Source of the DNA: Bacteroidota bacterium
GTDB taxonomy: Bacteria; Bacteroidota; Bacteroidia; Cytophagales; Cyclobacteriaceae
Reading direction: 5' to 3'
DNA length: 45,197 bases
NCBI GenBank assembly: GCA_018267135.1
Contig: JAFDZA010000021.1
Location: 1 to 45,197 of the forward strand
A model generated the notes under the pieces. The model made no database searches. It was given only the letters and a program-made list of their open reading frames with translations, and was not told the origin of the DNA. Both the position numbers and the translations under genes were made by a program. Positions 23,703-32,724 of the stretch are shown piece by piece; position 1 is the first letter of the stretch; every line of letters starts with the position of its first letter.

Positions 23703-24869
23703 ATGTGCCAAATGAATTTCAAAAAAATATTCCGGGCATCGGTTTCCCTTCTTTTTTTAGGGTTTCAAATTTCTTTTGCCCAAAAAATCATGACCGGTGC
23801 CGAACAGATAGATGTACTCCTGCCTCTGATTAAAGGAAAAAACATAGCCTTAATGGTAAACCAAACTTCGGTGGTGGGCCCCGTTCATTTGGTCGATACT
23901 TTGCTGCGGGCGGGCCTGTCTGTAAAAAAAATATTTTCGGCCGAGCATGGGTTTCGCGGTACGGCCGATGCCGGTGAAACCGTGGGCCATTCCGTTGACA
24001 AAGCCACCGGCATACCCATTGTATCGCTATACGGAAAAAATAATAAACCAACTCCCGAAGAATTAAAAGAAGTGGATGTTGTGATCTTCGATATACAAGA
24101 TGTAGGCACACGGTTTTTTACCTACATCAGTTCCATGCACTACCTGATGGAAGGTTGTGCGGAGAACGGCAAAAAAATAATCATTCTCGATCGCCCCAAC
24201 CCCAACGGGCATTATATAGATGGCCCCGTGCTCAACCTCTCGCTCAAATCTTTTGTGGGTATGCACCCCATACCGGTTGTACACGGACTCACCGTAGGCG
24301 AATTGGCACAAATGATTAATGGCGAAGGCTGGCTGGCTAACGGAAAAAAGTGCGACCTCACCGTAGTAGTAATGAAAAACTACCATCACCAAAAAAAATA
24401 TTCACTGCTGATAAAACCCTCGCCTAACTTACCTAACGACCATGCCATTGCCCTCTACCCTTCGCTATGTTTTTTTGAAGGAACGGTGTTGAGTGTAGGC
24501 CGGGGCACTAAAACACCTTTTGAAATAGTGGGCAACCCCAACCTGAAAAACCAACCTTTTCAGTTTAAACCCGAAAACATAGAAGGAATGGCCAAGAACC
24601 CGATGTACAAAGATCAGATCTGCTATGGTATAGATTTGCGCAATGCCCAGCCGGGCAATCAGATTGAACTGAAGTACCTGCTCCAATTATACCGGGAATA
24701 TCCCGAGAAAGAAAAATTTTTCAACACCTACTTTAATACGCTGGCCGGCAACCGGGTGCTGCAAGAACAAATTAAACAAGGCTTAAGCGAAGATGATATC
24801 CGCGAAAGCTGGAAGAAAGAGTTGAACGCCTACAAAAAAATGCGAAAGAAGTATTTGCTCTATCCATGA
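23703..24869 (+). CDS. namZ: Exo-beta-N-acetylmuramidase NamZ family (DUF1343)
   Basis: The 388-residue protein has a signal peptide (hydrophobic KIFRASVSLLFLGFQISFAQ) and the DUF1343 core: GAEQIDVLLPLIKGKNIALMVNQTSV, AEHGFRGTADAGE, FDIQDVGTRFFTYISSMHYLME, LDRPNPNGHYIDGP and PSPNLPNDHAIALYPS. NamZ removes terminal N-acetylmuramic acid from peptidoglycan fragments, so it likely serves cell-wall recycling in the periplasm. The start is ATG 23703 (or 23712, three codons later); an upstream in-frame ATG would overlap the divergent permease. It overlaps nth by ATGA (24866-24869). Confidence 0.9.
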   Translation: MCQMNFKKIFRASVSLLFLGFQISFAQKIMTGAEQIDVLLPLIKGKNIALMVNQTSVVGPVHLVDTLLRAGLSVKKIFSAEHGFRGTADAGETVGHSVDKATGIPIVSLYGKNNKPTPEELKEVDVVIFDIQDVGTRFFTYISSMHYLMEGCAENGKKIIILDRPNPNGHYIDGPVLNLSLKSFVGMHPIPVVHGLTVGELAQMINGEGWLANGKKCDLTVVVMKNYHHQKKYSLLIKPSPNLPNDHAIALYPSLCFFEGTVLSVGRGTKTPFEIVGNPNLKNQPFQFKPENIEGMAKNPMYKDQICYGIDLRNAQPGNQIELKYLLQLYREYPEKEKFFNTYFNTLAGNRVLQEQIKQGLSEDDIRESWKKELNAYKKMRKKYLLYP

Positions 24870-25504
24870 CCAAACAAGAGAAGGTTACCGACATACTCCG
24901 CCTGCTCAACGGGTACTTTCCTAATCCGGAAGTACCTCTTCATCATAAAGACGCCTACACGTTGTTAATTTCTGTTTTGCTCTCGGCCCAATGTACAGAC
25001 GAGCGGGTAAACAAAACTACGCCTCATCTTTTTAAGTTAGCCGACAACCCCTTTGATATGATGAAGTTATCGGTTGATGAGATTCGTGAGATTATTAAAC
25101 CTTGCGGGCTATCGCCCATGAAATCTAAAGGGATTGCCGGTTTATCCAAAATTATAGTAGAGAAGCACAACGGAAAAGTTCCTTCCACTTTTGAAGAGCT
25201 GGAGGCTCTTCCTTCGGTGGGGCACAAAACGGCTTCGGTGGTTATGACGCAGTGGTTTGGTGTTCCGGCTTTCCCGGTAGATACACACATTCATCGGCTG
25301 ACCTACCGTTGGGGGCTTTCCAATGGAAAAAATGTGGAACAAACCGAAAAAGATTTAAAGCGTTTGATCCCGATGGAAAAATGGAACCGAGTACATCTGC
25401 AAATTATTTATTTTGGCCGCAGCTATTGCCCGGCTCGTGGCCATGTGTGGAGCGAGTGCCCCATCTGCAAAAAGTATATGCGAAAAGAATTGAGAAACGG
25501 ATGA
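24866..25504 (+). CDS. nth: Endonuclease III (DNA glycosylase/AP lyase)
   Basis: The 212-residue base-excision enzyme removes oxidised pyrimidines and nicks abasic sites. Its helix-hairpin-helix ends with catalytic Lys121 (LPSVGHKTASVV) and Asp139 (PVDTHIHR). The C-terminal cluster region has Cys188, Cys198 and Cys201 (YCPARGHVWSECPIC) but no fourth Cys after residue 201, unlike the CX6CX2CX5C of E. coli Nth. The 4Fe-4S cluster is therefore altered or absent. It overlaps both namZ upstream and fmt downstream by ATGA. Confidence 0.92.
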   Translation: MTKQEKVTDILRLLNGYFPNPEVPLHHKDAYTLLISVLLSAQCTDERVNKTTPHLFKLADNPFDMMKLSVDEIREIIKPCGLSPMKSKGIAGLSKIIVEKHNGKVPSTFEELEALPSVGHKTASVVMTQWFGVPAFPVDTHIHRLTYRWGLSNGKNVEQTEKDLKRLIPMEKWNRVHLQIIYFGRSYCPARGHVWSECPICKKYMRKELRNG

Positions 25505-26424
25505 ACAAAGTAAGAATTGTATTTATGGGCACCCCTGAATTTGCCGTGCCCAGTTTAGAAGCCCTGATTGAAAACAAAATGGAGGTGGCTGCCGTGGTTA
25601 CCGCGCCCGATAAGTCACAAGGCCGCGGCCAAAAATTATCGGCCTCGCCTGTAAAAGAATGTGCCCTAAAACACGGCCTGCCGGTGCTGCAACCCACCCA
25701 CCTGAAAGCCCCTGAGTTTATTGCCGAGTTAAAAAGTTACCATGCCAACCTGCAGGTAGTAGTGGCCTTCCGTATGCTGCCTGAAGTGGTTTGGGCCATG
25801 CCCGCGCTGGGCACCTTCAATCTGCACGCCTCCCTTCTGCCGCAATACCGCGGGGCGGCTCCTATTCATTGGGCCCTCATCAACGGGGAGAAAGAAACCG
25901 GAGTAACAACCTTTTTTTTAAAACAGGAAATAGATACCGGACACATTATTTTTCAGGAAAAGGAAACGATCTACCCAAACGATGATACCGGAAGTTTATA
26001 CAACCGACTGATGATAAAGGGAGCCAAGCTTGTTATTAAAACGGTGAAGGCCATCGAAGAAGGTAATTGCCCATCCGTTCCGCAAAACGAAACAACGATC
26101 ATTAAACAAGCGCCTAAAATTTTTAAAGAAACAGGTGAAATCAACTGGCACCAGCCCAGTGAAACCATTCACAATTTTGTGCGAGGGCTAAGCCCATACC
26201 CCGCTGCCTGGAGTAACCTGAACGGAAAAAATTTTAAAATATACAAGGTGGTGTCCGTCAAACATGGCCCATCAGCTATGGAGGGTGGCTCATTAGAAAC
26301 CGACAATAAAACATTTCTCCATATAAAAACTCAAGACGGGTGGGTTTCCATTCTTGAATTTCAACCTGAAGGAAAAAAACGGATGACCGTGGAAGAATTT
26401 TTCCGGGGAAATAAAATGAATTAG
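25501..26424 (+). CDS. fmt: Methionyl-tRNA formyltransferase
   Basis: The 307-residue enzyme formylates initiator Met-tRNA using 10-formyl-THF. The ATG at 25501 overlaps the nth stop (ATGA); longer in-frame starts lie inside nth. Motifs: VFMGTPEFAVPSL, the catalytic Asn/His of NLHASLLPQYRGAAPIHWA, and ETGVTTFFLKQEIDTGHI with the catalytic Asp. The C-terminal OB-like domain follows WHQPSETIHNFVRGLSPYPAAW. It is the last gene of the namZ-nth-fmt unit. Confidence 0.96.
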   Translation: MNKVRIVFMGTPEFAVPSLEALIENKMEVAAVVTAPDKSQGRGQKLSASPVKECALKHGLPVLQPTHLKAPEFIAELKSYHANLQVVVAFRMLPEVVWAMPALGTFNLHASLLPQYRGAAPIHWALINGEKETGVTTFFLKQEIDTGHIIFQEKETIYPNDDTGSLYNRLMIKGAKLVIKTVKAIEEGNCPSVPQNETTIIKQAPKIFKETGEINWHQPSETIHNFVRGLSPYPAAWSNLNGKNFKIYKVVSVKHGPSAMEGGSLETDNKTFLHIKTQDGWVSILEFQPEGKKRMTVEEFFRGNKMN

Positions 26425-26438
26425 CCTTCTCCTGAAAG

Positions 26439-27845
26439 TTATACCTTCACTGTTTTCCACCGGCCCATCCTAAAAAGTATAATACCCGCCACGGCAATAG
26501 CCGACTCAGCAATGGCAATGGCGGCATATACTCCTTTCGGGCCGAGGTTAAGCTGTATGGCTAATAGATACGCCAACGGAATTTGAAAACACCAAAACCC
26601 AAACAGGTTTAGTAAGGTCGGTGTCTTCGTATCGCCCGCTCCGTTAAAAGATTGCGTGATCACCATACCATATCCATAAAACAAATACCCCAGCGCTACA
26701 ATCTGCAAACATTGCGTGCCATACTCTACCACCTTGCTGTCGGATGTAAAAAATTGCAAAATCGGAGCTGACCAAAACAAAAACACCAGCATAATCAGCC
26801 CCAGAAAGATTGTATTATAAAATCCTGTTTTCCAAACCGATTTCTCTGCGCGTTCCGGTTGGCTGGCGCCCAGATTCTGACCGACCAGCGTAGCGGCTGC
26901 ATTAGCCATTCCCCACGAGGGCAAAATAGTAAACACAACCACGCGCAGCGCTATGGTGTAGCCGGCTATGGCCACACTTCCAAAGTGCGAAATAATGCGT
27001 GCCAGAAAAACCCAACTGGCTGAAGAAATTAAAAACTGACCTGTGCCTCCGGCCGACACCTCAATCACCTGTTTAATGATCTTCCAATCAATTTTAAAAT
27101 TTTGGATGGTGAACTTTACAATACTTTTATCAGAAAACAGATAATACAATTGTATAAGCACGCCCACCCCACGACCGATGTTGGTCGAGACAGCAGCTCC
27201 TTCCACACCTAATGCCGGGATGGGCCCCAGCCCAAAAATTAAAATCGGATCGAGCACTATGTTAAACAAATTGGCAATCCACAATACGCGCATAGCAATA
27301 GCGGCATTTCCGGCTCCTCTAAAAATACCGTTGATAAGAAATAACATCATAATGGTTATGTTTCCCGCCAGCATCCACAGCGTAAACCCCGACCCGGTAG
27401 CTACTACATTTTCTGATGCCCCCATCAGGCGAAGTAAATCATCATAAAAAAACAGGCCGGTTAAAGAAATTAAGATTGAAAACACAAGCCCCACCATAAT
27501 TGCTTGTACTCCGGCTGTAGCAGCAGCTTCATTATTTTTTTCGCCTACTCTCCGTGCCACCAGAGCCGTAGCCCCCATACTGATCCCCCACGCAATGGAA
27601 TAGACAATGGCCAGCAACGACTCTGTCAATCCAATAACGGCCACGGCATCGCTGCTGTTCAGACGGCTTACGAAAAATATATCGACTACGGCAAAAACGG
27701 ATTCCATCGCCATCTCCAAAATCATGGGCACCGACAATAAAAAGATAGCACGGTTAATGCTGCCTTCTGTAAAATTTTGTTCTTCGCCTTTTACCGCGAT
27801 CACAAACAATTGACACAATGATTTAATACGAGAAAAGAAATTCAT
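26439..27845 (-). CDS. MATE-family multidrug exporter
   Basis: The 468-residue membrane protein (start at 27845) has the twelve-helix MATE layout in two halves, with AIFLLSVPMILEMAMESVFAVVDIFFVSRL at the start, WGISMGATALVARRVGEKN, and a repeated AATLVGQNLGASQPERAEKS in the second half. MATE pumps export cationic drugs or metabolites in exchange for Na+ or H+; substrate unknown. It converges with fmt, 14 bases apart. An in-frame ATG at 27881 would add twelve residues without a good reason to prefer it. Confidence 0.92.
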   Translation of the reverse strand: MNFFSRIKSLCQLFVIAVKGEEQNFTEGSINRAIFLLSVPMILEMAMESVFAVVDIFFVSRLNSSDAVAVIGLTESLLAIVYSIAWGISMGATALVARRVGEKNNEAAATAGVQAIMVGLVFSILISLTGLFFYDDLLRLMGASENVVATGSGFTLWMLAGNITIMMLFLINGIFRGAGNAAIAMRVLWIANLFNIVLDPILIFGLGPIPALGVEGAAVSTNIGRGVGVLIQLYYLFSDKSIVKFTIQNFKIDWKIIKQVIEVSAGGTGQFLISSASWVFLARIISHFGSVAIAGYTIALRVVVFTILPSWGMANAAATLVGQNLGASQPERAEKSVWKTGFYNTIFLGLIMLVFLFWSAPILQFFTSDSKVVEYGTQCLQIVALGYLFYGYGMVITQSFNGAGDTKTPTLLNLFGFWCFQIPLAYLLAIQLNLGPKGVYAAIAIAESAIAVAGIILFRMGRWKTVKV

Positions 27846-28038
27846 GATTGAAACTGATTTAAGAATAAATAGGGTAACCAAACATACCTTGGGTTAGAGC
27901 CAAGGAAGCCGAGCCTCTCTGAGATAGCCCGGAATTAAAACATCAGTTTCATAGGCCGTGCGAATTGGAAACGAAAGTAACACTTTTTGCTTCGTTGCCC
28001 AACCTTTACCTTTGCTCTTAATTTTAAACGGTATCAGT

Positions 28039-29049
28039 TTGTTCTATTCATTCATTGTTCCTGCTTTCAATCGCCCAGACGAAATCAACGAACTGCTGGG
28101 CAGTTTTACCCGGCTAAGCCTTCCGGCTTCTTCTTTTGAAGGATTTGAAATCATTATTGCCGATGGCAGCCCTACTGAAATTTTAGTGCCCGTAATAGCC
28201 GAATATAAAGACCGGCTTCAGGTTGAACATCTTCATCGCCCACGACTTGCCATTAGTCCGGCAAGAAACTGGGGAGCCGAAAAGGCTCAAGGAGAGTATC
28301 TGATATTTCTTGATTCGGATGTGATCTTGCCTCCAACGTATCTGGTTCATTTACATTCTTCTTTATTAAAAAATCCGACTGATGCCTTTGGTGGGCCGGA
28401 TGCCGCCCACCCGTCTTTTTCGCCCACCCAAAAGGCCATCAGTTTTGCCATGACTTCTTACCTGACGACCGGGGGAATCCGGGGTGGGAAAAAACAACTG
28501 CACGCTTACAATCCGCGCGGTTTTAATATGGGGGTGAAAAAGGAAATCTTTAAAAAGATGAATGGATTTTCTTCACTGACTTGCGGGGAAGATATTGAGT
28601 TAAGCATTCGGATTTTAGAGGCCGGATATTCGGTGCGGCTCATTCCTGAAGTCTTTGTTTACCACAAGCGCAGAAATACTTTTAAAAGCTTTTTCAGACA
28701 AGTATTCCGGTTTGGGGCTGCCCGCATTAATATTTATTATTATCACCGGAAGGAACTGAAGCTTACTCATTTTTTTCCGAGTGCCTTTCTGATTTTTTTA
28801 GTGGCCGGAGTAATTTCCTTCTTTTTCAGCAAACTCATCTTCACAACCTTTCTGCTGCTGACCGGAATTTATTACTTAGCTGTTTTCATCACCGCAACAC
28901 TTAAAGAAAAAAATGTATGGGTTGGGTTACTGTGCCTGATCGCAGCCACCTATCAACTGAGTGGCTATGGCTCGGGTTTTCTGGCCAATGCTTTCGAGGT
29001 ATTTGTAAAAGGGAATAAAAACGGCTTAAGCTTGGGCGCGAGTAAGTAG
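28039..29049 (+). CDS. Membrane-linked GT2 glycosyltransferase
   Basis: The 336-residue protein starts best at TTG 28039 (MFYSFIVPAFNRPDEINELL), since GT2 proteins begin at this strand; a GTG at 27958 would add 27 residues without GT2 similarity. The GT-A domain has the donor-site IADGSPT, FLDSDVILPP (DXD-like) and a GGPDAAHPSF loop; NGFSSLTCGEDIELSIRI is the base region. The C-terminus has two to three membrane helices (residues about 245-315). It ends 17 bases from the convergent gmhA stop and may add a sugar to an envelope glycan, perhaps using the neighbouring heptose donor (inference). Confidence 0.82.
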   Translation: MFYSFIVPAFNRPDEINELLGSFTRLSLPASSFEGFEIIIADGSPTEILVPVIAEYKDRLQVEHLHRPRLAISPARNWGAEKAQGEYLIFLDSDVILPPTYLVHLHSSLLKNPTDAFGGPDAAHPSFSPTQKAISFAMTSYLTTGGIRGGKKQLHAYNPRGFNMGVKKEIFKKMNGFSSLTCGEDIELSIRILEAGYSVRLIPEVFVYHKRRNTFKSFFRQVFRFGAARINIYYYHRKELKLTHFFPSAFLIFLVAGVISFFFSKLIFTTFLLLTGIYYLAVFITATLKEKNVWVGLLCLIAATYQLSGYGSGFLANAFEVFVKGNKNGLSLGASK

Positions 29050-29066
29050 AAGGGTGCGAAGTTTTT

Positions 29067-29681
29067 TTACTTTATCCGTTCATCGTACGTAGCTCCCATG
29101 GAAGTATGGCTGCCCCGCAGTCTGCGCATCACTTCTTTTTTAATGGCATTAAATACAATCATGTGAATATCTTCGGCCACCTCCATATCCATGGCCACCG
29201 AGTGGATGTGAATGTCGGCCAGTGCTTTTATTTTACCGCCTGTGTAGCCACAAAATGCAATGGTCTGCACACCTTGGTCTTTGGCATACTGCATGGCCTT
29301 TACCACGTTGGCCGAATTGCCCGAACCGGAAATACCTACCACCACATCGCCCGGCTCTATAAAATTTTTAAGTTGCTCTACAAAAATATCATCGTACGAA
29401 ATATCATTGGCAATGGCCATGAGGGCAGGCAGGTTATCTACCAAACTCATGACACGAAATCGTTTTTCTAATCCAAAGGAAGCACCCTTTACCAAATCGC
29501 CAGTGGCATGGGTAGCCGAAGCTGCACTGCCCCCGTTTCCGAAAATATAAATCGTATTGCCGGAATGATAAGCTCGCATAAATGATTCAATTACCCGCTC
29601 AATCTGCTTCTGATCGAGTTGATCAATTGTTTCTTTTACTAACGAAAGATAATCGGCTATGGTTTGGTGCGTATCATTCAT
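29067..29681 (-). CDS. gmhA: Sedoheptulose-7-phosphate isomerase (SIS domain)
   Basis: The 204-residue SIS-domain enzyme has IFGNGGSAASATHATGDLVKG (phosphate/sugar loop), GISGSGNSANVV and AEDIHMIVFN with the active-site His/Glu. It converts sedoheptulose 7-phosphate to D-glycero-D-manno-heptose 7-phosphate, first step of bacterial heptose-nucleotide synthesis. Its start overlaps the hddA-like kinase by 8 bases, so it is the last gene of the operon. A C-terminal extension (RLRGSHTSMGATYDERIK) is slightly longer than in E. coli GmhA. Confidence 0.88.
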   Translation of the reverse strand: MNDTHQTIADYLSLVKETIDQLDQKQIERVIESFMRAYHSGNTIYIFGNGGSAASATHATGDLVKGASFGLEKRFRVMSLVDNLPALMAIANDISYDDIFVEQLKNFIEPGDVVVGISGSGNSANVVKAMQYAKDQGVQTIAFCGYTGGKIKALADIHIHSVAMDMEVAEDIHMIVFNAIKKEVMRRLRGSHTSMGATYDERIK

Positions 29682-30657
29682 CTGAAATATGAATTAATTG
29701 GGTTCCTTCGGTATCAAATTTAAAATCAAACTTACGAAACGATTTTAATGCGGCAATCAATTTTTCCTGTTGTGGTGGCGGGCAGTAAAATAACAGAAAT
29801 CCGCCTCCTCCGGCTCCCAGTAATTTGCCTCCCATGGCTCCATTTTTCAGGGCGGCTTCATACGCTTCATCAATAGCCCGGTTAGTAATGCCGGAAGCTA
29901 AAGTTTTTTTTAATAGCCAATTTTCATGAAGGATTTTTCCGAAATCGTCCAGCCTTTCATGCTCAAGCACACTCTTCGTTTCATAAACCAACTCTACCAT
30001 CTGCTTGAGTGCGTTAAACTTTTCTTCTTTTGTATTGTTTTTATTTTGCTCCGATAGAATAGCGGAGGCACTGCGCTGATCTCCCGTATAAAACATCAAT
30101 AAATTTTTTTGAAGTTGATGATAGGCCGCCTCTTTCATCTTGACCCGGTCAATCGTTACTTTTCCATCCGGTTGAAATCCGATTACATTTAGCCCACCTA
30201 CAGCAGCCGCATACTGGTCTTGCTTACCAATAGGCTCTTTTAACAAATCGATCTCTACCCGGCATGCCTCACCGGCTAACTGTTCTTTGGAAAACGGGCG
30301 ATGGAAAAGAACATTCAGATTGTGTAACAGGCAAACAGTAAACGAAGAAGATGAACCAAGCCCGGTGCCGGCCGGCACATCGGCAATAGAACTGAACTCC
30401 AACCCACCTTTTACATGGTATTCATCTAACACCGTACGTAAAATAGGGTGTTGCAATTCTTTCGTGCCTAAGACTGTTTCAGTTTGCGAATACTTTACCC
30501 GGATTTTGTCTTCTTCAAAAAATTTGTGGGAAGAGATATACATGTATTTGTTGATAGACGTGCTGAGTACAGCCCCGGGGTGCTGTTCATAAAAACTGCG
30601 CAAGTCAGAGCCTCCCCCTACAAAACTGATGCGAAAGGGCGTGCGTGTAATAATCAT
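29674..30657 (-). CDS. hddA: D-glycero-alpha-D-manno-heptose-7-phosphate kinase (GHMP)
   Basis: The 327-residue GHMP kinase starts MIITRTPFRISFVGGGSDL, has the ATP loop ADVPAGTGLGSSSSFTVCLL and KLLGAGGGGFLLFYC (third GHMP motif). HddA makes the 1,7-bisphosphate in the GDP-heptose branch, and the presence of gmhA and a GmhB-HddC type fusion in the same operon supports that reading over the paralogous mevalonate or galactokinase families. It overlaps gmhA by 8 bases and starts 36 bases after the fusion gene. Confidence 0.87.
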   Translation of the reverse strand: MIITRTPFRISFVGGGSDLRSFYEQHPGAVLSTSINKYMYISSHKFFEEDKIRVKYSQTETVLGTKELQHPILRTVLDEYHVKGGLEFSSIADVPAGTGLGSSSSFTVCLLHNLNVLFHRPFSKEQLAGEACRVEIDLLKEPIGKQDQYAAAVGGLNVIGFQPDGKVTIDRVKMKEAAYHQLQKNLLMFYTGDQRSASAILSEQNKNNTKEEKFNALKQMVELVYETKSVLEHERLDDFGKILHENWLLKKTLASGITNRAIDEAYEAALKNGAMGGKLLGAGGGGFLLFYCPPPQQEKLIAALKSFRKFDFKFDTEGTQLIHISDE

Positions 30658-30693
30658 ATTAACTCTTTTTCAGTTGAACCGTTAAACCTTCTC

Positions 30694-32559
30694 TTACAAT
30701 ACCCAGTCGGCAAATGACTCGTGGCTTTCAATCCTATCATACTCTCCTTTTTTTCTGTTTCGATATAATTCTTCAATGGATTCAGAATCCATTCCTTTCC
30801 ATTTGTAAAATTCGATAAATCTGTTTTTTAATTCGTGTATGGATATTTGTTTAAACAGCCGAAGGTCGGCAAAGCTTCTCAATTTTTCATCGGCCAGCGC
30901 CACTACGCCTTCAATCAAAATAACGTTTTCATCTCTGTATTGATACGTAACGGGTACCGCTTCCCAACTGGGATGATGCGCATAGCCCGGTAGCTTAACC
31001 GCATCTCCCTTTAAAATATGTTCTACATCGCTCACCAGTTTGGGTAACTGAAAACTATCGGCCACCGAAAAAGTTTTCCGGTCTTTACGATGGAGAATCC
31101 AATCGTCTAAATTAATTCTTAAAATGGAGGTTCCGGTTTTCAAAAATTTCTTTGTTACATAGGTAGCGACTGACGATTTGCCCGAGCGGGTGTTCCCTCC
31201 CAATAGAATAACGAAAGGTTTTTTAGCGGATCTATTAATCATGGATTGAAGCTGACTGAAAACACTCTTGTAAGGCTCATCCACAATAAAATCAACTGCA
31301 GCCGCAACATTAGGAAACAAATAATCAGGGCGGATTTTACTGCCAATCATCCCTTTGCCCGTCATTACGCCTACGGTGGATACACCGGCCCTCTGCCCCG
31401 CTTCTATATCGCGCTCGGCATCGCCAATAAAATAAGACTCGCTTAAGTCAATATTAAAATCGCTGGCGGCATCGAGCAACATTCCGGGTTTCGGTTTCCG
31501 GCAATGACAGTCAATTTTATATTTTGAATTTTCTCCGGCAAACCCTTTGTCGGGGTGATGCGGGCAGTAGTAGAGGGCATCCAGTTTGGCGTGGTCTGCT
31601 CCCAGAACGGTATCGAGTTTATTATGAATAACGCGAAGGTCTGCCTCAGAAATTTTGCCGCGGGCAATTACAGATTGGTTTGTGGCCACAATAGCTAAAA
31701 ACCCCGAGTCGTTTATCTTTTTTACTGCCTTACCCGAATAAGGGTAGATGGCTAACTCCTCTACACTTGCTACTAAATGACTGTCTTCGTTAAGCACACC
31801 ATCGCGATCCAGAAAAATGGCTCTTTGTTTATTGGCCCGGTTTTTAGCCTGCACTTTCCCTAAAAGGAAATCGTGGTTTACTTTTTCCAGCCGTTCGGGC
31901 GTGCCCATGTCTTTCAGGTATTCGGCTGAATTGTAGCCCATCATCTTCAACCGGTTTACCACCGAAGGAAAAATATCTCTTCCAAAATCGGCCTTCACGC
32001 CTTTTTGTAAAAAGGGGAAAACGGCAGGCGATAGAATATAAACACCTGCATTAACTAAGTTACGATAAAATTTTCCGGGTGCGTGTGGTTTAGAATGAAA
32101 GGCAGTTATTCTTCCGGCTGCATCCATATCTACCAGATCGCTGTCGTAAGGATGATCGTTGGGGTGAACAACCAATGTACATTCGCTTCCATTATCAAGA
32201 TGAAACTTTTGTAAACGAAGAAGATCCATGTCGGCCATTACATCGCCATACACCAGAATAAAATCGCCCTTGATTTGATTCTCTATTTCTTTTACCCCGC
32301 CTACCGTGCCCAGCGGAGTGGGCTCTTCGTAGTAGCGGATCGTAACACCCCATTTTTCTCCGTTTCCTAAAAAAGAAATAACAGATTCTTTCAGATGATT
32401 TACCAATAGGATGATCTCGTTTATACCGTACCGCTTTAGCCACTCCACCTGATGTTGTAACAACGGTTTGCCGCCAATGGGCAACATCGACTTAGGCAAA
32501 TCCACCTGCACAGACTGTATGCGCGTACCCTTACCTCCGGCCAAAATAACTGCTTGCAC
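30694..32559 (-). CDS. Three-domain fusion: nucleotidyltransferase + GmhB-like phosphatase + uridine-kinase-like domain
   Basis: The 621-residue protein starts at GTG 32559 (MQAVILAGGKGTR); the 21 in-frame codons upstream do not match the family. Residues 1-235 are a sugar-1-phosphate nucleotidyltransferase (LAGGKGTR at 6-13, GDFILVYGDV, LKDMGTPERLE), HddC-like. Residues 245-425 are a HAD phosphatase of GmhB type (FLDRDGVLNED with Asp251/Asp253, zinc site C332-x-H334 and C351-x-C353, FIGDAERDI). Residues 445-621 are a P-loop kinase (Walker A GGNTRSGKSS at 454-463, NLDDWILHR, IEGVVAL) resembling uridine kinase. The first two domains provide the phosphatase and the nucleotide transfer of the GDP-heptose route. 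The third domain has no known part in it. Confidence 0.85.
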   Translation of the reverse strand: MQAVILAGGKGTRIQSVQVDLPKSMLPIGGKPLLQHQVEWLKRYGINEIILLVNHLKESVISFLGNGEKWGVTIRYYEEPTPLGTVGGVKEIENQIKGDFILVYGDVMADMDLLRLQKFHLDNGSECTLVVHPNDHPYDSDLVDMDAAGRITAFHSKPHAPGKFYRNLVNAGVYILSPAVFPFLQKGVKADFGRDIFPSVVNRLKMMGYNSAEYLKDMGTPERLEKVNHDFLLGKVQAKNRANKQRAIFLDRDGVLNEDSHLVASVEELAIYPYSGKAVKKINDSGFLAIVATNQSVIARGKISEADLRVIHNKLDTVLGADHAKLDALYYCPHHPDKGFAGENSKYKIDCHCRKPKPGMLLDAASDFNIDLSESYFIGDAERDIEAGQRAGVSTVGVMTGKGMIGSKIRPDYLFPNVAAAVDFIVDEPYKSVFSQLQSMINRSAKKPFVILLGGNTRSGKSSVATYVTKKFLKTGTSILRINLDDWILHRKDRKTFSVADSFQLPKLVSDVEHILKGDAVKLPGYAHHPSWEAVPVTYQYRDENVILIEGVVALADEKLRSFADLRLFKQISIHELKNRFIEFYKWKGMDSESIEELYRNRKKGEYDRIESHESFADWVL

Positions 32560-32670
32560 CTTGTTTTTCTTGCAAAAATAGAAAGTATGATCAGATAATA
32601 GGCGAATTGAAGGATGCGCCAAGCATAAGTTTTATTTCATTTTAATTACTGAGAGAAGAATGCTTGAAAA

Positions 32671-32702
32671 TTGGAATATTATACAAAACTTCAATATTTT
32701 TG
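32671..32702 (+). promoter_or_regulatory. Promoter of the SPOR-OmpA gene
   Basis: TTG (32671-32673), 21-base spacer, TATTTTTG (32695-32702). The ATG follows 22 bases later. Good match to the Bacteroidota consensus. Confidence 0.6.
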
Positions 32703-32724
32703 ATAAACCTAACCTGTTTCTTAC

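Noticed and set aside
25252..25500. Upstream extension of fmt
   Set aside because: It overlaps nth in another frame, and fmt proteins start at MNKVRIVFMGTPEF.
27846..27957. Possible TPP-type riboswitch before the GT2 gene (CTGAGA word, CTTGG/CCAAG hairpin, 10-bp inverted repeat TGAAACTGAT/ATCAGTTTCA at 27849 and 27942)
   Set aside because: The rest of the TPP core (ACCC...GAACCTGA, second arm) is missing and the gene is not thiamine-related. The inverted repeat alone has no clear role.
28614..28989. Hidden gene on the minus strand inside GT2
   Set aside because: No long frame or domain; the plus-strand GT2 frame explains the sequence.
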